Assembly (NCBI GenBank): GCA_964630775.1 | Contig: CAZVYY010000020.1 | Location: 10,764 to 74,763 of the forward strand | DNA length: 64,000 nt | Source: Anaeroglomus sp964630775 | GTDB taxonomy: Bacteria > Planctomycetota > Phycisphaerae > Sedimentisphaerales > Anaerohalosphaeraceae | Reading direction: 5' to 3' | In this document: in pieces, positions 1-9,774 of the stretch | Position numbering within the stretch: position 1 is the stretch's first letter | Layout of the letters: every line of letters begins with the position of its first letter | The notes under the pieces: generated by a model | What the model saw: the letters and a program-made list of their open reading frames with translations, nothing else | What the model was told of the DNA's origin: nothing | The model's database searches: none | Made by a program: the position numbers and the translations under genes

Positions 1-1
1 G

Positions 2-220
2 CAGGCCAATAATTCCGGGATTGTCGTGCTCAGTGCTTTTACGCTGGTTCACTGGTCCTGCGACCTGATCTGGCTGACGATTTTGTCATTTGGGGCGTTT
101 CACGGAACCACGCTGCTGGGTGCCAAAAAACAACAGGTCATTCTTGCCTTTTGCGGCGTTGTGATGGCAGGCTTCGGCGTCAAATTCATCTTTGACGCCA
201 TCTGCCGCATCGCCGCATGA
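2..220 (+). CDS. LysE-family exporter, C-terminal part
   Basis: The reading frame is open to the left edge of the window, so only the last 72 residues are present and the true start lies outside. Two hydrophobic segments are visible. The sequence HWSCDLIWLTILSF and the following glycine-containing helix resemble the end of LysE/RhtB-type amino-acid exporters, which sit in the inner membrane and expel amino acids or small metabolites. The substrate cannot be inferred. It converges on the YihY gene, whose stop codon is only 24 bases away on the other strand. Confidence 0.6.
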   Translation, partial: QANNSGIVVLSAFTLVHWSCDLIWLTILSFGAFHGTTLLGAKKQQVILAFCGVVMAGFGVKFIFDAICRIAA

Positions 221-244
221 CAACTGGCACCGCTTTTGCCGCTG

Positions 245-1588
245 CTACAGGATATCTTTCAGGTGATGCCTGGATAATTCCGTACGCAACTGGGTAAGAA
301 TTTCCTGCAGTTTGGGGTTTTGTGTTTTGAAGGACGACTGTTCGACAGCCAGGCTGATATCGGCCAGTGTAATATGGGTTCCATCGGTGGAGGGGACATA
401 GCCGACAATCGGATCGGCGGTCTTGCACAGCAGTCCGGCGCGGGTCATATTGTCCAGAATCCGCTCGATAAATTCGGCATCAAGGGTGGTTACTTCAGCG
501 ATTTCAACGGCCGTAATGGGTTTGCGGTTTTTGTCCTCGAAGGCCGCCAGCACCTCCTGCATAATCTGGATGACGGCCTGCTCGGTGGCGACAAAGCTGG
601 CCTGCCGCTGGCGGAGATAGGCCAGCTGCTCGGCCCGGTCCAGCGAATGGACATGCTGGGAGGCATAGGTCAGTTGAAGCCCAATCAGCACGATCCACCA
701 GATGATATAAATCCAGAAGACCGTCAGGGGAATCAATCCCATGATGCCGTAAATGGATTGATAGGGAATCAGCTTGGTGACATAGATGCCAAAACCGAAT
801 TTGGCCGCCGTCCACAGGACCGCGGCGATGAATGCCCCGAATAACGCGGGGAGGGTTTTGACCCGCGCATTGGGAATAAAGGCATACAGGCAGAAAATCA
901 GGACCACACTGATAATGAAGCTGAACAGCGGTCGGACAAAATGGAGGGCGCTGAACTCGAGTACTTTGGTAATCGTCGGATGTGTGCTCAGATAGATGCC
1001 CAGGCCCAGCAGCAGCGGCCCCAGCGTCAGCATCGTCCAGTAGTTGATCACACGATGCAGATAATCCCGGCTGCGGGGCACGCCCCAGATGCTGTTGAAG
1101 GCTTTTTCGATGGTCGTCAACAGGCCAATGGCCGCCCAGATGACCAGCACGCCACCGATAAAGGTAATCGCGCCGGTGTTGAGATTCGACATGGCCTGGC
1201 CCGTGATTTCGTCAATTTTTGCGGCCAGGGTAATCGGGGCATGGCCGGGAATATCCGAAGGATAAGTAATCTGGGTCAGGTTCATCTGCTCATAGACCAG
1301 ATGCTTGACTTTGTCGCCCATATTCTTATAGGCCGGGAACATCTGAAAGACCATCAGCATCACAATCGCCAGCGGCACCACACCGAAGATGGTATGGTAG
1401 GCTAATGCCGCGGCCTGGGTGCCGCAGCGGTTGAGCGTCAGCAGGCGGACACACTGCCGCAGGACATGCAGCAGCAATACGAGCCTGTTTTTCTCATGGG
1501 CCGAGTCGGCGGACCAGAATGACAGCCAGCCGAGCCACTTGTGCCTGATTCGGGGCTTAGCCTGCGATTGGGGTGCCTGTTCGTTCAT
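245..1588 (-). CDS. YihY/BrkB-family inner-membrane protein
   Basis: A 447-residue membrane protein of the YihY (formerly RNase BN/BrkB) family. After a short cytoplasmic N-terminus there are about six membrane segments, with family features such as AALAYHTIFGVVPL near residue 60 and a conserved Trp-containing stretch around IWAAIGLLTTIEKAFNSIWG. The last ~110 residues are soluble and resemble a winged-helix fold, a common extension in this family. Molecular function is unknown. The ATG overlaps the stop codon of the AsmA gene upstream by one base (TAATG), so the two are almost certainly translated from one message. Confidence 0.85.
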   Translation of the reverse strand: MNEQAPQSQAKPRIRHKWLGWLSFWSADSAHEKNRLVLLLHVLRQCVRLLTLNRCGTQAAALAYHTIFGVVPLAIVMLMVFQMFPAYKNMGDKVKHLVYEQMNLTQITYPSDIPGHAPITLAAKIDEITGQAMSNLNTGAITFIGGVLVIWAAIGLLTTIEKAFNSIWGVPRSRDYLHRVINYWTMLTLGPLLLGLGIYLSTHPTITKVLEFSALHFVRPLFSFIISVVLIFCLYAFIPNARVKTLPALFGAFIAAVLWTAAKFGFGIYVTKLIPYQSIYGIMGLIPLTVFWIYIIWWIVLIGLQLTYASQHVHSLDRAEQLAYLRQRQASFVATEQAVIQIMQEVLAAFEDKNRKPITAVEIAEVTTLDAEFIERILDNMTRAGLLCKTADPIVGYVPSTDGTHITLADISLAVEQSSFKTQNPKLQEILTQLRTELSRHHLKDIL

Positions 1589-4293
1589 TATTTCTTTCCT
1601 TTATTAAAAAGCCCGTCGAGTGCATCCAGACCTTTTTCGATCGCTTCTTTGGTTTTCTCATCCTTGACGGGAATCTGCTCTTTGATCTGTTCGGTGATAT
1701 TGCCCATCAGGAATTTGCCGGCATCCAGTTGAGGATTTTCAACCGTACCGGCCAGCGGCACCACCACCATCTTTGCATCGGCAGCCTTGCTGGTCGGGGC
1801 CTTGACATTCATGCTCAATACTTTACTCATCAGGTCAATGGTCCCGCCGAAATGAATTCCCCACGTCCGGCCAAACATCAGCGGCATATCGTCATATTTC
1901 ACCAGGCCGTTTTTGACGGTAAAGGGCGAGGCGGGAATTGAAAACAGATTCATTCCATCATCCCGCATGGCTTCTTTGATGACCGCCAGAAGTTTGCTGG
2001 TCAGCTTGACATCGGTCATGCCCACGGTGCCTTCGATATTGATATCTTTGGGAGTACCGCCTCCCAGCGGAATGACCAGCGTCGTGCACGACAGGTTGGC
2101 TGTGCCGCTGACGTTGGAGCTTTTGGCAAAAATCGGATTGAGATATTGCAGCAGGTTGGCGCTGATGACATCATCAATTTTGACATTTTCGACCACGGCC
2201 GCGGGCTGACGCAGTTTGAGCACCATGGGCTTCTGGGCGAGGTTGACATCGCCGGCAAACCGCACCTTGCCTCCGTTGACGTCGGCATCGGGCAGGTCAA
2301 TGGCCGCCTGTCCCTGTTTAACGTTGAGTTTCAGTTCGGTGGCGCCGAATTTGAGGCCTTTAAAGTCGGCCTTCTGGAAACCGAGTGCGGCGTTGGCATT
2401 GAGATTGGCCAGCATCGCGTTGGGATCGTTGGACGGATAGGTCGAAGCGAAGGTGATTTTGTCGCTGCGTTTGCCTTCCATCGCCAGCCCTTCCGGCAAG
2501 AAGGGTTTGGCCATTGCGGTGACGTCTTTCCAGTCGTAGTCGGCTTCAATATCGCCGGCCAGCGCCGTCTTTGCCTGGTCAGGCTTTTGCGAGACCGTAC
2601 CTTTGAAGATCATCAGCGACTGGGCTTTTTTGCCTTCGAGATCGAATTTGGTCGCAAACGCCTTTGTCGTGGGGTTGACGGTTCCGCTGGCCACCAGCGT
2701 CAGGGTATCCTGGGTAAACGGGGCTTCAGTGCCCTGCCCGATGGAGAGTTTCTGAATCTCGGTCTTATCGGTACGGAAGGCGATGTCGGAACCCTGCGGC
2801 TTGACATCGATGACCGAATTGAGATTGCCGGCCAGCGTCAAATCCGCCGGAAGACTGTCGGCGGCGAAGACTTTGGCCAAATCGAGGGCTTTTTTCAAAT
2901 CCAGTTTTACATCCGCCTGAGCGGAAAGCTGGGTCATCTTTTCAGGATCCAGCGGCATCGACAGGGATTTAACGACAACCTTGCCCGCATCAAGTGTGGC
3001 ATCGACGGAGTTGGCCTTCAACAGCTTGGCGGCACCGTCGTGAACGATGTCATAATTGATTTTTACTGCCGACGGCGGCATCTTATTGGTACCTTTGGCC
3101 ACGGCTAAGTTCTGAAAATCGGCAGAGCCTGCTGCGGCAATCGTATCGCCTTTGAGCGCGACCGAGCCTGCGGCATTGAGCGAGCCGGCCAGCTTGTAGC
3201 CGGCCATATCGGTAAACTGGGCCGCGAAGGACTGGACGCCGGCCAGGTCCGCCTTGGCCTGATAGGTCAACTGCTCCAGATCGCCTTTGCAATTGGCGGT
3301 GCAGAACGACGAATCGACATTGACGTTGTCGATGCGAATTTTGTTGTCAATCATAGCGGCCAGGGCCTTGATTTTCACGGGCTTTTCCAGCGTGGTGGTC
3401 TTGCCGTCAAGGGTCTGCTTGAAATTCTCGATGGTAGCGTCGGCGGCAATCTTTTCGAACTGGCCGTCGTTGAGCTTGACATCGGCCTTGGCGTTCAGCA
3501 GGCCGGCGATATCAACTTTCTGTCCGGCCAGCGCCAGCAGCGGCTTGAAATCTTCGAGCTTGAGGTTGACCAGTTCCACCTGGACATCGCCGCTGGTACC
3601 CTTGAGGGTCAACTCTTTGGAGGGCGTTACGGTGCCTTGAGCCTTGACGTCGCCCTGCTGGCCCATGCCTCCCACGGCCATCGCAAAGGACAGCTTCGAG
3701 GCCTGGCCCAGGGGATTGATATCCACCTGCGAGGAGATGTTTTTGAATTCGAGCCGCTGCGGGGGATTGTCCGTGCGAATCGCCACGGTTCCTTCACGCA
3801 ACTGAAGGGCCAGCTTTTCCAGCGGCAGCGCAACCGGCTGAGCAGGTGCGGATGGGCCGGATGGTTTTTCAGGTTCGGTCGGTGCGGTCTTCTGCGGCAG
3901 CTCTTTGACCAGAATATCCACCTGGGGCTTATCGATCAGGCCGTCGATCAGATTGATCTGGCCGCGGAGCAGGGACGATAATTTCGGATTCAGACGTACT
4001 TCATTGACGCTGACGGAGGTGTCGCCGGTGCTGTCTTTGAAGGTAACGCCGGACAGCTTCAGGCCGGAAAACCAGCTCAGCGACAGGTCTTTGATTTGAA
4101 CGTCGCCATCGGTGGCATTATTAATCTGGCTGACAACAATCTGCCTGCCCAGCGAGGTGGAAATCAGCGTCGGCAGCAGGGCCACCAGCAGAATCAGGAC
4201 GGCAATCAGGATGCAGACGGCCCAGATGATTTTTTTCAGAAGTGAACGTTTCTTTGGCGTAACAGTTTCGGATTGATTCTTCTTTTCTTCCAT
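1588..4293 (-). CDS. AsmA-family envelope protein
   Basis: About 901 residues. A charged N-terminus is followed by one membrane anchor (roughly residues 20-42), then a long beta-rich periplasmic region with the repeated T/V/D patterns of AsmA and TamB-like proteins. AsmA-family proteins are thought to bridge inner and outer membranes and to affect lipid delivery or outer-membrane assembly. The start at 4293 is chosen because a GGGAG ribosome site lies seven bases upstream; an in-frame ATG 18 bases further out lacks one. It follows frr and is coupled to the YihY gene. A proline-rich linker at residues ~135-155 separates the anchor-proximal domain from the rest. Confidence 0.8.
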   Translation of the reverse strand: MEEKKNQSETVTPKKRSLLKKIIWAVCILIAVLILLVALLPTLISTSLGRQIVVSQINNATDGDVQIKDLSLSWFSGLKLSGVTFKDSTGDTSVSVNEVRLNPKLSSLLRGQINLIDGLIDKPQVDILVKELPQKTAPTEPEKPSGPSAPAQPVALPLEKLALQLREGTVAIRTDNPPQRLEFKNISSQVDINPLGQASKLSFAMAVGGMGQQGDVKAQGTVTPSKELTLKGTSGDVQVELVNLKLEDFKPLLALAGQKVDIAGLLNAKADVKLNDGQFEKIAADATIENFKQTLDGKTTTLEKPVKIKALAAMIDNKIRIDNVNVDSSFCTANCKGDLEQLTYQAKADLAGVQSFAAQFTDMAGYKLAGSLNAAGSVALKGDTIAAAGSADFQNLAVAKGTNKMPPSAVKINYDIVHDGAAKLLKANSVDATLDAGKVVVKSLSMPLDPEKMTQLSAQADVKLDLKKALDLAKVFAADSLPADLTLAGNLNSVIDVKPQGSDIAFRTDKTEIQKLSIGQGTEAPFTQDTLTLVASGTVNPTTKAFATKFDLEGKKAQSLMIFKGTVSQKPDQAKTALAGDIEADYDWKDVTAMAKPFLPEGLAMEGKRSDKITFASTYPSNDPNAMLANLNANAALGFQKADFKGLKFGATELKLNVKQGQAAIDLPDADVNGGKVRFAGDVNLAQKPMVLKLRQPAAVVENVKIDDVISANLLQYLNPIFAKSSNVSGTANLSCTTLVIPLGGGTPKDINIEGTVGMTDVKLTSKLLAVIKEAMRDDGMNLFSIPASPFTVKNGLVKYDDMPLMFGRTWGIHFGGTIDLMSKVLSMNVKAPTSKAADAKMVVVPLAGTVENPQLDAGKFLMGNITEQIKEQIPVKDEKTKEAIEKGLDALDGLFNKGKK

Positions 4294-4378
4294 GATAGAA
4301 CTCCCACACATTTGGCCAACAGCACCGCCGGTACGGAAAAGGGGCGCGGAGGAAAGACCGCCGCGCCGCCGGATTGTT

Positions 4379-4939
4379 TTAGCTGTTCATGATTTCTTCG
4401 GATTTGGATTTGACCAACTGATCGAGCTGATCGACGTATTTTTTGGTTAAATCATCGGCTTCTTTCTTGCCTTTGTCGCGTTCATCTTCGGTGATTTGCT
4501 TGGCTTTTTCGGCATCTTCAAGCTGCTTGATGGCGTCGCGGCGGATGTTGCGCACGCTGACTTTGTGCCGTTCGCCGAGCTGTTTGACCTGGTTGACGAT
4601 CTGCTTGCGGCGTTCTTCGCTCAGCGGCGGGATATTCAGGCGAATCATCTTGCCGTCCATAATCGGGGCCAGACTCAGTTCGCTAGCCTTGATGGATTTT
4701 TCGATATCCTTCAGGCAGCCGATATCAAAGGGCTTGATGACCAGCATCGCCGGCTCCGGACAGGCAATCGCAGCAAGCTGCTTGAGCGGGGTCGGGGTGC
4801 CGTAATAATCGACCATGAGGTTTTCCACCAGTCCCGGCGAGGCCCGTCCGGTACGAATCTGCCGAAGTTCGTTTTTCATAACTTCGATGGTTTTTTCCAT
4901 GCTTTTCTCGTGCTGTGCTAAAATCGCTTTGGCAGACAT
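4379..4939 (-). CDS. frr: Ribosome recycling factor
   Basis: A 186-residue protein, the normal length of RRF. It releases the 70S ribosome from mRNA after termination, together with EF-G. Family features include MVDYYGTPTPLKQLA near residue 45, the central domain around RLNIPPLSEERRKQ, and the C-terminal helix DDLTKKYVDQLDQLV. The start at 4939 is supported by GGAG upstream; a longer in-frame start would add 14 non-conserved residues. It lies 50 bases downstream of pyrH, the usual pairing, in the order rpsB-tsf-pyrH-frr. Confidence 0.97.
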   Translation of the reverse strand: MSAKAILAQHEKSMEKTIEVMKNELRQIRTGRASPGLVENLMVDYYGTPTPLKQLAAIACPEPAMLVIKPFDIGCLKDIEKSIKASELSLAPIMDGKMIRLNIPPLSEERRKQIVNQVKQLGERHKVSVRNIRRDAIKQLEDAEKAKQITEDERDKGKKEADDLTKKYVDQLDQLVKSKSEEIMNS

Positions 4940-4989
4940 AATCTGTACTCCAAAAATCAGTTGCTGTCCACGCGGGGACACATTGTCTA

Positions 4990-5712
4990 TTATTCGGTTA
5001 TAATCGTGCCGACTTTTTCGCCGCGAAAGGCGCGGGTGATATTACCGTCCACGAAGATATTGAGAACCACAATCGGAATTTTGTTTTCCCAGCAGAGGCT
5101 GACGGCGGCCGGGTCCATGACCTTAAGATTTTTCTGCAGGACCTCGTGATAGGTCAGCTTCTCGATCATCTGGGCGTCGGGGTTTTTCCTGGGGTCATCG
5201 GTGTAAACGCCATCGACCTTGGTGGCTTTAATCATCAGGTCGGCGCCGATTTCCGAGGCACGCAGGGCCGCACAGGTATCGGTTGAGAAAAACGGATTGC
5301 CCGTCCCGCCGGCCAGGATGGTCACACGCCCTTTTTCGAGATGGCGGATGGCCCGGCGGCGAATGAACGGCTCGCAAATCTGCGAGACTTCGATGGCGCT
5401 GCACACACGAGTCGGCTGGCCCAGTTTTTCCAGCGTCTCCTGCAGGGCACAGGCGTTGATGACGGTGGCCAGCATGCCCATATAATCGGCGGTCGTGCGG
5501 GGGATGTGGCTGTTCTGGGAGAACGTGGCGCCGCGGAGAAAATTGCCGCCGCCGACGACAATGGCCACCTGCGGCCCGAGTTTGCAGATGCGGGTAATCC
5601 GCTCGGCAATGGACTCCACCGCATCGCCTTCGATGCCGAATCCGCCGGGCTTGCAGAAACTTTCGCCGGACAACTTTAAAAGGACTCGCTTATACTGTAT
5701 TTTTTTATCCAT
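4990..5712 (-). CDS. pyrH: UMP kinase
   Basis: A 240-residue amino-acid-kinase-fold enzyme that phosphorylates UMP to UDP in pyrimidine nucleotide synthesis. The N-terminal KRVLLKLSGESF, the VVGGGNFLRG glycine loop and the TDTCAALRASEIGAD segment match bacterial PyrH. The start at 5712 gives standard length; an in-frame codon 26 residues upstream would add an atypical extension. It is separated from tsf by a terminator and a dispersed repeat, so pyrH-frr probably has its own promoter, which was not clearly identified. Confidence 0.96.
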   Translation of the reverse strand: MDKKIQYKRVLLKLSGESFCKPGGFGIEGDAVESIAERITRICKLGPQVAIVVGGGNFLRGATFSQNSHIPRTTADYMGMLATVINACALQETLEKLGQPTRVCSAIEVSQICEPFIRRRAIRHLEKGRVTILAGGTGNPFFSTDTCAALRASEIGADLMIKATKVDGVYTDDPRKNPDAQMIEKLTYHEVLQKNLKVMDPAAVSLCWENKIPIVVLNIFVDGNITRAFRGEKVGTIITE

Positions 5713-5763
5713 AAAGAAGGGTTCCAGGGTATTTCTATAAATTCTATTTGCCATGATCTGTGT

Positions 5764-5830
5764 CGGCGAGACTAAACACCGCGACAACAAACACTTGCTT
5801 TGCTCGCGGAATCATGATACTCACCGGGTA
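5764..5830. repeat. Dispersed repeat, degenerate copy
   Basis: This stretch between tsf and pyrH matches the copies at 9775-9920 and 46264-46340 over CACTTGC, TTTGCTCGCGGAAT and the end CACCGGGTA, with small gaps. It is the most diverged of the three. Confidence 0.5.
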
Positions 5831-5881
5831 CAATCTCAATTCAACAGACCTTTTACGTCGGCTATATTACCACATTCCAAC

Positions 5882-5907
5882 AAAAAAGGCAACGTTTCCG
5901 TTGCCTT
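5882..5907 (-). terminator. Intrinsic terminator of rpsB-tsf
   Basis: A perfect nine-base-pair stem (AAGGCAACG with CGTTGCCTT, four-base loop) is followed on the minus strand by six T. It lies 16 bases past the tsf stop codon and closes the rpsB-tsf transcript. Confidence 0.92.
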
Positions 5908-5922
5908 ATTTTACCACAGGTT

Positions 5923-6783
5923 TTAGCCGATTTCAAACCGGACAAACCGCTTTATCTTAGCGGTCCCCCCGGCGGCCTTGGCCACATCATTGAGGGCCTG
6001 AGTCACGGTCTTGGTATCGTCCTTGACAAAGGGCTGATCGACCAGGCAGTTGTCCTTGAAGAATTTGGCCATCTTGCCATCGACAATCTTGTCCACCATA
6101 TTGGCGGGTTTGTCTTTGACCTGTTCGGCGGCGATTTCCCGCTCGCGGGCCACGACCGCAGGATCCACGGAACTGCGATCCAGGGCGACAGGGTTAATCG
6201 CGGTGATGTGCATGGCGATATCGCTGGCGATGGTCTTGAGCGACTGGCCAACGGCATCACTGGAGGCTTCGATTTCGAGCATCGTGGCGACTTTGCTGTT
6301 AAAGTGAACATAGCTGCCGATGACGCCGGGGCCGGTCAGACGATACCGGATATAGTTGCCGACCTGGGTCTTTTCACCGGTCTTGCTGACCAGTTCGGTC
6401 ATCAGGTCGCTGAATTTCTTGCCGTCACAGACACAGTCCATCAGGGCTTCGGCGCCCTGGTCCGCCGACACCGTCAGAGCACATTTCGACAGCGTTTCGC
6501 AGGCAGCTTTGAAGTCGTCGTTATTGGCCACAAAGTCCGTCTCGCAGCACAGCGTTGCCAGGGCCACGGTTTTGCCGTCGGCACTGACAGCGCGAACAAT
6601 ACGGCCTTCGGAGGTTTCTTTGTCGGCGCGTTTGGCCAGGGTGGCAAGACCTTTCTTGCGAAGCAGGTCCAGCGCCTTGTCCATGTCGCCGTTGGTTTCT
6701 TCCAGCGCCTTCTTGCAGTCCATCATTCCCTGACCGCTGAGCTTTCGCAACTTCATAACAACGGAAGCGGATATTTCTGTCAT
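5923..6783 (-). CDS. tsf: Elongation factor Ts
   Basis: A 286-residue guanine-nucleotide exchange factor for EF-Tu. The N-terminal UBA-like domain (VVMKLRKLSGQGMMDCKKAL) and the Tsf signature region around VALATLCCETDFVANNDDF are clear. The start at 6783 follows an AGGGAGA ribosome site; a longer in-frame start would add 19 residues. It lies 93 bases downstream of rpsB and ends in a strong terminator. Confidence 0.97.
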   Translation of the reverse strand: MTEISASVVMKLRKLSGQGMMDCKKALEETNGDMDKALDLLRKKGLATLAKRADKETSEGRIVRAVSADGKTVALATLCCETDFVANNDDFKAACETLSKCALTVSADQGAEALMDCVCDGKKFSDLMTELVSKTGEKTQVGNYIRYRLTGPGVIGSYVHFNSKVATMLEIEASSDAVGQSLKTIASDIAMHITAINPVALDRSSVDPAVVAREREIAAEQVKDKPANMVDKIVDGKMAKFFKDNCLVDQPFVKDDTKTVTQALNDVAKAAGGTAKIKRFVRFEIG

Positions 6784-6876
6784 TGGTATTGTTCTCCCTA
6801 TTTGGATGCGGGCCGGGACTATGGAAATCCCGGCCTGCAAAACAATTGATTTATCGTTTAACGGTGTAAACCGATA

Positions 6877-7704
6877 TTACTGGGCTGTTTCGGCCTGTGC
6901 TGCATCCGCAGCCTCAGCCGCCTGTTCTTCGCCTTCGCCGCCTTCACCGGCGCTGGCCAGGACCCGGCGACGCGAACGCTGCCGCGGCTGACGAGCCTGT
7001 GCGGACATCTCTTCGGGCTTGACCATGGTCTTGCCTTCGGCGACGGCCTGGGCCAGTTCGTTCATGATGATTTCGATGGCCTTGAGCGAGTCGTCATTGG
7101 CGGGGATGGCCACATCCACGGTATCCGGATCCGCATCGGTATCGATAACGCCGATGGTGGCGATGCCCAGCTTGCGGGCTTCACGCAGGGCAATGTACTC
7201 TTTGCGGACATCAATGGCCACGACGACACCCGGCACGCGGCCCATTTTGCGAATACCGCCGAGGTTTTCGGTGATTTTCTTGAGTTCCCGCTTCAGACGC
7301 GAACCCTGCTTTTTGCTTTCGGATTCCATCTGACCGCCGGCCATCATGCTTTCCAGCTCTTCCAGACGCTGCACGCGGGAGCGGATGGTACGGAAGTTGG
7401 TCAGGGTGCCGCCCAGCCAGCGTTCGCTGACATAGTGCATGCCGCAGGCTTCGGCCGCCGATTGAACGGCTTTTTGGGCCTGACGCTTGGTGCCGACAAA
7501 CACCACATCCTTGCCGGATGCGACGATGCTGGCAATCAGCTTTTTGGCAATGAGGATGCCTTTGAGGGTTTCTTTGACGTTGATGATGTGAATCATCCCG
7601 CGTTTGCCGAAAATATAAGGAGCCATCTTGGGGTTCCAGCGGCTTGCGGCATGACCGAAGTGCACGCCCGCACTGATGAGTTCACGGGCCAGTTCCTTAT
7701 TCAC
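6877..7704 (-). CDS. rpsB: 30S ribosomal protein S2
   Basis: A 275-residue S2 protein of the small ribosomal subunit. N-terminal LISAGVHFGHAASRWNPKM and the VPGVVVAIDVRKE region are diagnostic. The start codon is GTG, preceded by a perfect GGAGGT nine bases upstream. After the conserved core the last ~40 residues form a low-complexity tail, first Arg-rich then Glu/Ala-rich, longer than the E. coli protein. It is the first gene of the rpsB-tsf unit. Confidence 0.97.
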   Translation of the reverse strand: MNKELARELISAGVHFGHAASRWNPKMAPYIFGKRGMIHIINVKETLKGILIAKKLIASIVASGKDVVFVGTKRQAQKAVQSAAEACGMHYVSERWLGGTLTNFRTIRSRVQRLEELESMMAGGQMESESKKQGSRLKRELKKITENLGGIRKMGRVPGVVVAIDVRKEYIALREARKLGIATIGVIDTDADPDTVDVAIPANDDSLKAIEIIMNELAQAVAEGKTMVKPEEMSAQARQPRQRSRRRVLASAGEGGEGEEQAAEAADAAQAETAQ

Positions 7705-7776
7705 AGAAACTTTACCTCCAAATTAGAAAAAGTTTTAGGTTCCCTGCCTGCCAACGCCGGCAGACAAGAGGGTCAT

Positions 7777-7805
7777 AGATTACCTGACACAATCTCCTAT
7801 GTCAA
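7777..7805 (-). promoter_or_regulatory. Sigma70-type promoter of rpsB
   Basis: On the minus strand TTGACA (7805-7800), a 17-base spacer and TAATCT (7782-7777). Transcription would start near 7770, leaving a leader of about 66 bases. That leader contains a small hairpin (CTGCC/GGCAG, 7748-7763), a possible site for control by S2. Confidence 0.8.
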
Positions 7806-8082
7806 GCGATTTTCGGAAGATAAGAAAATAATATAGTACTTTTGTATCTACTACAACCATTATATGGCAATGGGCACTATGATATGCGAAACAGAGATGA
7901 ACCTACCCGTTTAATTTCAGAATAAATCTAAAACTTAATTAGTCCCACTGCAACCTCCAGAGGCACTATTCAGACATTCTTAACCTTTTTATATATTATC
8001 CTCATAAAAAATATTATCTCTATTGTCTTCCCTTATTCATACTATTGTTTTAATTTTTATATTGGCGACCGTGTCCACATCT
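7806..8082. other. Intergenic stretch, no gene seen
   Basis: AT-rich spacer between the divergent-looking end of the GH43 gene and the rpsB promoter. No convincing coding frame, strong hairpin or known RNA motif was found. Confidence 0.6.
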
Positions 8083-9702
8083 CTATTTTTGATAGTCATA
8101 ATCCAGAAAGTCGATATCCACGAATCCGGCGTCTTGCCCGATATTGAAACAGAAAAGTCCGATGCGATCGCCCCTGTAATAGCCCCACGAGAGCTGATAG
8201 GCGCTGCCGAAGGGGATAAAATCCTGACCATTGAGACTATAGGCATACTGGCTTTTGCCATCCAGCCCCCAGGATGACTTGAGCCAGACATGATTTGTCT
8301 TGATTTCCGGGCCTTCGGTCAATTTGCCGTTTTCGCGAAACTCGATCCTGCGAACAGTACCATGCTGCACGACACCGAGGGCCGAGTGGTTTTGTGCAAA
8401 ATGACAGAGTCCCGCTTTCTGACCATCCACCATGCCGGATAAATCCAGCTTTGCAATAACACAATTCTCGCGCGACCGAAAGGAACGCTGGGTCAGCGTA
8501 TTTCCGGCCATCATCAGATCATCCGGCCGCAGCGGCTTGAAGGCCTTCAGACGCAAAAATCCAGGCCGTTCACTCAGCGACCATTTGTCGATGCGAGGCT
8601 GATGGTTCCATTCCCATTGCGGACCCAGGGCCGGCTTGTCGAAATCATCACTGCTTTGCGGAGTCGTCTCCTCCTGTCCCTGTACGGGTTTTGTGCCGGC
8701 CAGCGTCATTTTCCCGGGCTTTCCGTCGAGGGTGGTCTCGCCCATAATCGGCCAGCCATCGACCCAGGTAACCGGCAGCAGGCTCATGCAGCGGCCTTCC
8801 CAGTCGCCGGAACCGTGATGTGTGAGAAAATACCAGTCGCCGGATTCGGCCTGGACAAGACCGCCCTGGTTAGGCTCCTTCCATTCCCGATTGCCATCGG
8901 TCAACTGCCGTCGTTCCTGATACGGCCCCAGGATGGCACGCGAGCGCTGCATCATCACCACCCGCGTTCCATGCATGACTTCGCTGAAGAAATGATAGTA
9001 CCAGCCGTTGATCTTGTAGAGTTTGCTGGCTTCGCGGCCGGCCCCTTCATTGATCAGCGTGCGCGACTCCTCGATCAGCCTGCGGCCATCGGGGCTTATT
9101 TTCCAGATATAGGTTTTGTAATTGTCGGCGAAGTGTGTGCCGACGAAATATCCCTGCCCGTCATCATCCCAGAATGGACAGCAATCATCCCATCCGGCCT
9201 GATTCATCACACAGTGCAGCGGTTCCCACGGTCCGGCTGGGTGTGCCGCCGTGCTCATGAAATACCCTTCGTCCGGCGTGCCGAAATAGACCCAAAACAG
9301 ACCCTTATGGTAGCGAATCGCACCGGCCCAGACGCCCCGCCCGTAACGGTTCATGCGATTCCAACTCATCTCCGGCCCGATTTGTGTCACATCGTCAACG
9401 ACGTGCCCCAGGATGCGCCAGTTGACCATATCCCTGGAATGCAGGACGATCATGCCCGGACAAAACTGCATGGTGGAGGAGATTGCATAATAATCCTGAC
9501 CCACCCGGATACAGTCCAGGTCGCTGTAATCCGACGGCAAGACGGGATTGCGATAGGTTCCATCGCCCATGTCGCCCCAAAGCTGCCAGTCCCCCCAGCG
9601 CGCCGGAAGGGGCGCCGCAGCAATCGGTGCAGACACAGCACAGACCAGGCCAACTGTAACATAATACTTTATCCTTGCTGTCAACATCATATTTTTCACC
9701 AC
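8083..9702 (-). CDS. Secreted GH43-family glycoside hydrolase
   Basis: 539 residues with a signal peptide (hydrophobic stretch about residues 12-28, ending AAAAPLPA). The N-terminal five-bladed propeller shows the GH43 pattern: NPVLPSDYSDLDCIRVG (catalytic base Asp region), PFWDDDGQGYFVG (second Asp) and REASKLYKINGWYYHFFSE (catalytic acid Glu). From about residue 355 a C-terminal beta-sandwich follows, as in xylosidase/arabinofuranosidase subfamilies. Likely substrate is an arabinose- or xylose-containing glycan, exported to the periplasm or outside. The listed start is GTG with no clear ribosome site; ATG codons at 9690 and 9687 are alternatives that keep the signal peptide. Confidence 0.88.
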   Translation of the reverse strand: MVKNMMLTARIKYYVTVGLVCAVSAPIAAAPLPARWGDWQLWGDMGDGTYRNPVLPSDYSDLDCIRVGQDYYAISSTMQFCPGMIVLHSRDMVNWRILGHVVDDVTQIGPEMSWNRMNRYGRGVWAGAIRYHKGLFWVYFGTPDEGYFMSTAAHPAGPWEPLHCVMNQAGWDDCCPFWDDDGQGYFVGTHFADNYKTYIWKISPDGRRLIEESRTLINEGAGREASKLYKINGWYYHFFSEVMHGTRVVMMQRSRAILGPYQERRQLTDGNREWKEPNQGGLVQAESGDWYFLTHHGSGDWEGRCMSLLPVTWVDGWPIMGETTLDGKPGKMTLAGTKPVQGQEETTPQSSDDFDKPALGPQWEWNHQPRIDKWSLSERPGFLRLKAFKPLRPDDLMMAGNTLTQRSFRSRENCVIAKLDLSGMVDGQKAGLCHFAQNHSALGVVQHGTVRRIEFRENGKLTEGPEIKTNHVWLKSSWGLDGKSQYAYSLNGQDFIPFGSAYQLSWGYYRGDRIGLFCFNIGQDAGFVDIDFLDYDYQK

Positions 9703-9774
9703 AGATTAATCTGCTTTGTTTTTCGGTTTGTATTTCTTTGAACAGAGAAGATACTGATCGTACTTGAAATTTTA

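Noticed and set aside
2146..3108. A 320-codon plus-strand frame opposite the AsmA gene
   Set aside because: It is antisense to a clear AsmA-family gene and has the composition of a shadow frame; no ribosome site or family match.
8602..9741. A 379-codon plus-strand frame opposite the GH43 gene
   Set aside because: Antisense to the GH43 catalytic motifs; no recognisable domain.
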